Shown in pieces: positions 6,228 through 10,951 of a stretch of 10,951 nt of DNA. The DNA is from CALEUX01 sp964521525 (GTDB taxonomy: Bacteria > Bacteroidota > Bacteroidia > Bacteroidales > Marinilabiliaceae): the NCBI GenBank assembly GCA_964521525.1, contig CAZFTD010000118.1, positions 1-10,951 of the forward strand, written 5' to 3'. How positions within the stretch are numbered: position 1 is the first letter of the stretch; each line of letters begins with the position of its first letter. The notes under the pieces were generated by a model that was given only the letters and a program-made list of their open reading frames with translations, ran no database searches and had not been told where the DNA came from. The position numbers and the translations under genes are program-made.

Positions 6228-8060
6228 ATGGTTCAGAATTATTCAGAAGAAACCATTCAAACCCTTGATTGGAAAGAACATATCAGGCGACGTCCGGGTA
6301 TGTATATTGGTAAATTGGGTGACGGCACTTATGCCGATGATGGTATTTATGTGTTGTTAAAAGAAGTTATGGATAACTCCATTGATGAATACATGATGGG
6401 GTTTGGAAAGAAAATTGATATCACCCTTCAGGATGGCGTAGTTACCGTGCGCGATTATGGCCGCGGCATTCCTCTGGGAAAAGTGATTGATGTGGTATCG
6501 AAAATGAATACCGGCGCCAAATACGACAGCAAGGTATTTAAGAAATCGGTTGGTTTAAACGGAGTGGGTGTTAAAGCGGTTAATGCGTTATCTATCGATT
6601 TTACTGTTCAGGCTTTCCGCGATGGAGAAACCAAAAAAGTAACCTTTAGTCGTGGCGAAATTTTAGAAGATACGCCGGTTGCCCAAACAAAGGAACCCAA
6701 TGGCACCATGGTAGAATTCCGTCCCGACCCCACCATTTTTGAAGAATATCGTTTTAAAGAGGAGTTTATTGAAGACCTGCTCAAAAATTACACCTATCTG
6801 AATGCCGGCCTGGCCATTCATTTTAACGGAAAAGTGTATCAGAGCAAAAACGGGTTATTGGATTTGCTCGATGAAAAAATGACTGAAACGGGGCTGTACC
6901 CGATTATCCATTTGAAAGACCCCGACTTGGAAATTGCCTTTACCCATACCACGCAGTATGGCGAAGAGTATTATACGTTTGTTAACGGTCAGCATACCAC
7001 CCAGGGTGGAACCCATTTGATAGCATTTCGGGAGTCGCTGGTTAAAACCATTCGCGATTATTATAACAAAAACTTTGACGTATCGGATATTCGTCAGGGA
7101 ATAGTTGCTGCGGTTAGTATTAAAATTGAAGAGCCCGTTTTTGAATCGCAAACCAAAACCAAACTGGGCTCCAAAGATATGTCGCCCAATGGCACATCGG
7201 TTCGTAATTACATTAACGATTTAATTACCCAACAGTTAGACAATTATCTGCACAAACATTCTGAAGTTTCTGAAACGCTCTACAAAAAAATATTAGAATC
7301 GGAAAAAGAGCGTAAAGCCATTTCCGGCATTCAGAAACTGGCAAAAGAACGGGCAAAAAAAGTTAGTCTGCATAATAAAAAATTACGCGACTGCCGTATT
7401 CATTATAATTCGAACGATGCCCGAAAGCTTGAGTCATCGCTATTTATAACCGAGGGCGACTCGGCCAGCGGTTCCATTACCAAATCGCGCGATGTTACCT
7501 GTCAGGCAGTTTTCAGTTTAAGAGGTAAGCCCCTCAATACCTATGGCCTTACACGTAAAGTGGTTTACGAAAACGAAGAATTCAACTTGTTGCAGGCTGC
7601 CCTGAATATTGAAGAAGGAATGGAAACCCTGCGTTACAATTATGTTATTATTGCTACCGATGCTGATGTGGATGGAATGCATATCAGGTTGCTGCTCATA
7701 ACGTTTTTCCTGCAGTTTTTCCCCGAGCTGGTAAAAAACGGCCATCTTTATATTCTGCAAACGCCGCTTTTCAGGGTACGCAATAAAAAACATACGCGTT
7801 ACTGTTATACCGAAGAAGAACGCGTTAAAGCCATTAAAGATTTGGGCCCAAATCCGGAAATTACCCGATTCAAAGGATTGGGCGAGATTTCTCCTGATGA
7901 GTTCAAATACTTCATTGGTAAAGACATTCGTTTGGAACAGGTGCGAATGAAGAAAGAAGATGCCGCCAAGGAATTGCTCGATTTTTACATGGGTAAAAAC
8001 ACGCCTGAGCGTCAGGGTTTTATCATCGACAATTTGGTGGTTGACGAAGAAATGCTTTAA
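6228..8060 (+). CDS. parE: DNA topoisomerase IV subunit B (ATPase subunit)
   Basis: The ATP-driven subunit of topoisomerase IV, which with ParC separates linked daughter chromosomes. The 610-aa length fits ParE and lacks the large insert of some GyrB proteins. The GHKL ATPase domain has E46 and N50 (KEVMDNSIDE), D76 in RDYGRGIP and the glycine loop GLNGVGVKAVNAL (109-121). The transducer carries the QTKTKLGS loop with Q308 and switch Lys310. The TOPRIM domain has E409 in ITEGDSASGS and the Mg-binding TDADVDG (D478, D480, D482). RFKGLGEISPDEF (547-559) and the ending TPERQGFIIDNL are ParE-like rather than GyrB-like. The ATG at 6228 places DWKEHIRRRPGMYIGKLGDG at the usual distance from the N-terminus. 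The leader is A-rich with no Shine-Dalgarno. parC starts 53 bp after its stop. Lineage-wide GyrB paralogy is the only alternative, and the partner gene argues against it. Confidence 0.96.
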   Translation: MVQNYSEETIQTLDWKEHIRRRPGMYIGKLGDGTYADDGIYVLLKEVMDNSIDEYMMGFGKKIDITLQDGVVTVRDYGRGIPLGKVIDVVSKMNTGAKYDSKVFKKSVGLNGVGVKAVNALSIDFTVQAFRDGETKKVTFSRGEILEDTPVAQTKEPNGTMVEFRPDPTIFEEYRFKEEFIEDLLKNYTYLNAGLAIHFNGKVYQSKNGLLDLLDEKMTETGLYPIIHLKDPDLEIAFTHTTQYGEEYYTFVNGQHTTQGGTHLIAFRESLVKTIRDYYNKNFDVSDIRQGIVAAVSIKIEEPVFESQTKTKLGSKDMSPNGTSVRNYINDLITQQLDNYLHKHSEVSETLYKKILESEKERKAISGIQKLAKERAKKVSLHNKKLRDCRIHYNSNDARKLESSLFITEGDSASGSITKSRDVTCQAVFSLRGKPLNTYGLTRKVVYENEEFNLLQAALNIEEGMETLRYNYVIIATDADVDGMHIRLLLITFFLQFFPELVKNGHLYILQTPLFRVRNKKHTRYCYTEEERVKAIKDLGPNPEITRFKGLGEISPDEFKYFIGKDIRLEQVRMKKEDAAKELLDFYMGKNTPERQGFIIDNLVVDEEML

Positions 8061-8113
8061 ACGCAATAGTTGACCATTCATTTTATCAAAACAAAGCCAC
8101 AGAAATTAACAAC

Positions 8114-10741
8114 ATGGACAACGACGATATTTTTGAAGAATACGAAGAAGTGATGCCCGAAGAGACTTCGGAAGGGCGGCTGCACGAAAACATCACCGGA
8201 GCACCTAAAATATCTCCATTACAAGGGATGTACAAAACATGGTTTCTCGATTATGCTTCGTATGTGATACTCGAACGGGCTGTACCGCATATCAACGATG
8301 GATTAAAGCCTGTTCAGCGTCGTATTCTTTTTGCCATGAGGCGGTTAGAAGATGGCCGGTATAATAAAGTGGCCAACATTATAGGTTTCACCATGCAGTT
8401 TCACCCCCATGGCGATGCATCCATTGGCGATGCTATGGTGCAAATGGGGCAAAAAGAACTACTGATTGACACACAAGGTAACTGGGGTAATATTTTTACC
8501 GGCGATGGTGCTGCTGCTCCGCGATACATTGAGGCGAGGCTGACCAAATTCGCCCTTGATGTGGTATTTAATCCAAAAACTACCGAGTGGAAACCCACTT
8601 ACGATGGCCGTAATAAAGAACCTATAACCCTGCCTATAAAATTTCCGCTTTTGCTTGCACAGGGTGTTGAAGGAATTGCCGTGGGTTTGGCATCGAAAAT
8701 ATTACCTCATAATTTTAATGAACTGATTGACGCATCAATAGCTCATCTTAAAAACGAAGATTTTGAGCTGTATCCCGATTTTCCCACCGGCGGGATGCTG
8801 GATGTGTCGCGCTATAACGACGGGCTTAGAGGTGGAGCCATTAAAGTGAGGGCCAAAATTGGTAAACTGGATGCCAAAACACTGGTTATTTCTGACATTC
8901 CCTTCGGGAAAAACACATCTACGCTTATTGAGTCCATCCTGAAAGCCGTAGAAAAGGGCAAAATTAAAATCAGGAAAATTGACGATAATACCGCTGAAAA
9001 TGTGGAAATTCTGGTGCACCTGTTCCCGGGCACATCACCTGATAAAACCATTGACGCGCTGTATGCATTTACCGATTGTGAAGTTTCCATATCGCCCAAT
9101 GCCTGTGTTATTCGCGACAATAAACCTTGCTTTATTGGTGTTTCCGAAATTCTAAGAGCCAATACCGACCAAACCGTTTACCTGCTTACCCGCGAACTCG
9201 AAATTCAAAAGGAAGAACTCAATGAAGCCTGGCACCTGTCATCGTTGGAAAAGATATTTATAGAAAGTAAAATTTATCAGCGCATTGAAGATTGCGAAAC
9301 CTTTGAAGCCATTATCCAAACCATCGATCATGGCCTTGAGCCGTTTAAGAAATTGCTGCGCCGCGAAGTTACCCGCGACGATATTATTAAATTAACGGAA
9401 ATAAAAATCAAACGTATTTCGCGGTTCGATGCCAAAAAGGCCGATGAGTATATTGCTTCGCTCGAAGAAGAAATGGAGCAGGTTGATTATAATTTGCAGC
9501 ACATTATTCCTTATTCCATCGATTATTATAAGCGACTTAAAAAACAGTACGGAGCCAAATTCACCAGAAAAACTGAATTACGAAGTTTCGAAAATATTGA
9601 AGCTACCAAAGTGGTGGTAAAAAACGAGAAACTTTACATTAACCGCGAAGACGGGTTTGTAGGAACAGGCCTGCGTAGGGATGAGTATATTTGCGATTGT
9701 TCTGATATTGACGACATTATTCTGTTTTACAAAAATGGCCGTTACATCATTACCAAAGTACAGGAAAAGGCCTTTGTTGGTAAAAACATCATCCATGTGG
9801 CTGTTTTCCGCAAAAACGATGAACGCACCATTTACAATGTGGCCTACCGCGATGGCAAACATGGTTCTACCTATGTTAAACGCTTTGCAGTAACAGGTAT
9901 AACCCGCGATAAGGAATACGACCTTACCCAGGGCACAGAAGGGTCGGAAGTTTTATATTTCAGTGCGAACCTGAATGGTGAAGCTGAAATATTAAGAGTC
10001 ACCCTCAAACCAAAGCCGCGCATCCGCAACCTTATTTTTGAATTCGATATGGCCGAACTGACCATTAAAGGGCGTGGTGCCATGGGAAATATTCTCACCA
10101 AACAAGATGTACATAAAATTGCACTGAAGCGTAAAGGCGAATCTACCCTTGGCGGACGGAAAATATGGTTCGAACCCGAAGTGCTCCGGTTAAACACTGA
10201 TGGCCGTGGCAGCTATTTGGGCGAATTTCATAACGACGACCAAATTCTGGTTGTACTCAAAGACGGCTCGTTTTATAACACCAACTTCGATTTGAGTAAT
10301 CATTACGAACCCAATGTTCTGATTGTTGAAAAGTTCAATCCCGATATAGTTTGGTCGTCGGTTTATTTCGATGCCGAACAGCAATATTATTATATCAAGC
10401 GCTTCCAGATTGAAGCATCGGCTAAACCTCAGCGTTTTATTGGTGAGCACCCCGACTCTTACTTAGTAAGAATGACAAAAGTGGATTATCCAAGATTGGA
10501 AATTAAGTTTGGAGGCGACGATAAAGACCGCGAGAAAATGATTGTGGAGGTTGCTGAGTTTATCGGAGTTAAAGGATACAAGGCCAAAGGGAAACGTTTA
10601 ACCACCTACCAGGTAGCCAAAATAAAAGAGTTGGAGCCAATTATTGTTCCAGAAACCCGGCAGCATGAGATTACTGACGAGGAGCAATTGCCAAAACCAA
10701 CTCCCGGCAATGAGGAAGATGGCCAAATGTCGATATTTTAA
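8114..10741 (+). CDS. parC: DNA topoisomerase IV subunit A (cleavage subunit)
   Basis: The DNA breakage-reunion subunit that pairs with ParE. The 875-aa protein begins with an acidic tail (about 1-20), then the winged-helix domain with the HPHGD motif (97-101) and catalytic R137-Y138 in AAAPRYIEARL. The DNA-bending isoleucine is I188 in VEGIAVGL. A tower and charged coiled-coil segment (about 355-480) precede a C-terminal beta-pinwheel domain (about 490-840) and a loose acidic tail. KGRGAMG (652-658) looks like a degenerate GyrA box; the full QRRGGKG-type box of GyrA is missing, which supports ParC. A102 sits where many GyrA/ParC proteins have the quinolone-contact Ser, while acidic D106 is kept. 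The gene follows parE by 53 bp with no promoter-like motif between, so they form one operon. The start is the first ATG, in an A-rich context. Confidence 0.96.
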   Translation: MDNDDIFEEYEEVMPEETSEGRLHENITGAPKISPLQGMYKTWFLDYASYVILERAVPHINDGLKPVQRRILFAMRRLEDGRYNKVANIIGFTMQFHPHGDASIGDAMVQMGQKELLIDTQGNWGNIFTGDGAAAPRYIEARLTKFALDVVFNPKTTEWKPTYDGRNKEPITLPIKFPLLLAQGVEGIAVGLASKILPHNFNELIDASIAHLKNEDFELYPDFPTGGMLDVSRYNDGLRGGAIKVRAKIGKLDAKTLVISDIPFGKNTSTLIESILKAVEKGKIKIRKIDDNTAENVEILVHLFPGTSPDKTIDALYAFTDCEVSISPNACVIRDNKPCFIGVSEILRANTDQTVYLLTRELEIQKEELNEAWHLSSLEKIFIESKIYQRIEDCETFEAIIQTIDHGLEPFKKLLRREVTRDDIIKLTEIKIKRISRFDAKKADEYIASLEEEMEQVDYNLQHIIPYSIDYYKRLKKQYGAKFTRKTELRSFENIEATKVVVKNEKLYINREDGFVGTGLRRDEYICDCSDIDDIILFYKNGRYIITKVQEKAFVGKNIIHVAVFRKNDERTIYNVAYRDGKHGSTYVKRFAVTGITRDKEYDLTQGTEGSEVLYFSANLNGEAEILRVTLKPKPRIRNLIFEFDMAELTIKGRGAMGNILTKQDVHKIALKRKGESTLGGRKIWFEPEVLRLNTDGRGSYLGEFHNDDQILVVLKDGSFYNTNFDLSNHYEPNVLIVEKFNPDIVWSSVYFDAEQQYYYIKRFQIEASAKPQRFIGEHPDSYLVRMTKVDYPRLEIKFGGDDKDREKMIVEVAEFIGVKGYKAKGKRLTTYQVAKIKELEPIIVPETRQHEITDEEQLPKPTPGNEEDGQMSIF

Positions 10742-10805
10742 TATGGGGAAAAAAGAAGAAACTGTTTAAATTTAGTATTCTGGTTTTATTAAAGACTATT
10801 AGAAG

Positions 10806-10849
10806 TTTAGACTTTAGACAGATAGAGTAGACTTAAAGATGGTTTAGAC
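10806..10849 (+). repeat. Three TTTAGAC direct repeats
   Basis: TTTAGAC occurs twice in tandem at 10806-10819 and again at 10843-10849, with a related GTAGACTT in between. The cluster lies 65-110 bp after the parC stop and runs into the hairpin at 10848-10867. No gene or known element explains it; it may be part of a dispersed intergenic repeat. Confidence 0.4.
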
Positions 10850-10867
10850 CTGTCTATGCCGATAGGT
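10848..10867. repeat. Short palindromic repeat, possible REP-like element
   Basis: ACCTGTC (10848-10854) and GATAGGT (10861-10867) form a 7-bp stem with one G-T pair around a 6-nt loop. Read in reverse complement it begins ACCTATC and ends GACAGGT, matching the ends of the hairpin before the GH51 gene (ACCTATC at 5768-5774, GACAGG at 5788-5793). No T-tract follows on either strand. Confidence 0.45.
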
Positions 10868-10873
10868 GAGTAA

Positions 10874-10904
10874 AGATGGTAAATGGTTGTTTTTTTTACC
10901 ATTT
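10874..10904 (+). terminator. Hairpin downstream of parC, candidate terminator
   Basis: ATGGTAAA (10876-10883) and TTTACCAT (10895-10902) pair perfectly over 8 bp, extended to 10 bp by one G-U and one A-U pair, around an 11-nt T-rich loop. The downstream side continues GGTTTTCCCC rather than a clean T-run, so termination would be weak. An alternative fold pairs AAATGGT with ACCATTT. It is the last clear structure after the parE-parC operon, about 135 bp past the parC stop. Confidence 0.4.
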
Positions 10905-10951
10905 GGTTTTCCCCTTCTTTCGTTTCTCGGAACTCCATTACACTTCGAGTC

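Noticed and set aside
7518..8081. 187-codon minus-strand ORF inside parE
   Set aside because: It lies wholly antisense to the conserved TOPRIM and C-terminal coding sequence and its translation resembles no known protein; it is a shadow frame.
6228..10741. Assignment as gyrB-gyrA rather than parE-parC
   Set aside because: The first protein has ParE-like length and ending, and the second lacks a full GyrA box; adjacency as one pair also fits topoisomerase IV.
10798..10951. Open frames running off the right edge on both strands (about 25 codons from ATG 10876 on plus, about 47 codons on minus)
   Set aside because: They cross repeats and the hairpin, overlap each other, and show no recognisable protein; not enough to call a partial gene.

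Overview
This looks like a chromosomal segment of a Bacteroidota bacterium. All three recognisable promoters carry the TAnnTTTG -7 box of that phylum, and none of the five genes has a Shine-Dalgarno sequence; their leaders are A/T-rich. The topoisomerase IV pair and the signal-peptide-bearing GH51 enzyme also resemble Bacteroidales/Marinilabiliales-type proteins. The exact genus cannot be fixed from the sequence alone.

The left half (about 1-5709, minus strand) is an L-arabinose utilisation locus. In transcription order it holds a secreted GH51 alpha-L-arabinofuranosidase (5709-3736), L-arabinose isomerase AraA (3530-2031) and a vSGLT-like sodium/sugar symporter (1942-77). The expected flow is: arabinofuranosyl side chains are cut outside the cytoplasm, free arabinose is imported with Na+, and AraA turns it into L-ribulose. 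Kinase and epimerase genes (araB, araD) are not in the window. A hairpin with a T-rich tail after the GH51 gene, followed by a -7 box and two adjoining AAAAGTA/TACTTTT palindromes before araA, suggests that araA and the transporter form their own regulated unit.

A 518-bp divergent intergenic region (5710-6227) holds the GH51 promoter with a hairpin at the predicted mRNA 5' end, a spaced palindrome, and the parE promoter. The right half (6228-10741, plus strand) is a two-gene housekeeping operon, parE-parC, encoding topoisomerase IV. The last 210 bp hold short repeats and hairpins, with no gene I can support.

I found no clearly new biological system. The points most worth following are the palindrome array at the araA promoter, three intergenic hairpins with matching ends, and lineage-type substitutions in ParC (Ala at the quinolone-contact Ser position) and in the transporter (His at the vSGLT Gln69 position).
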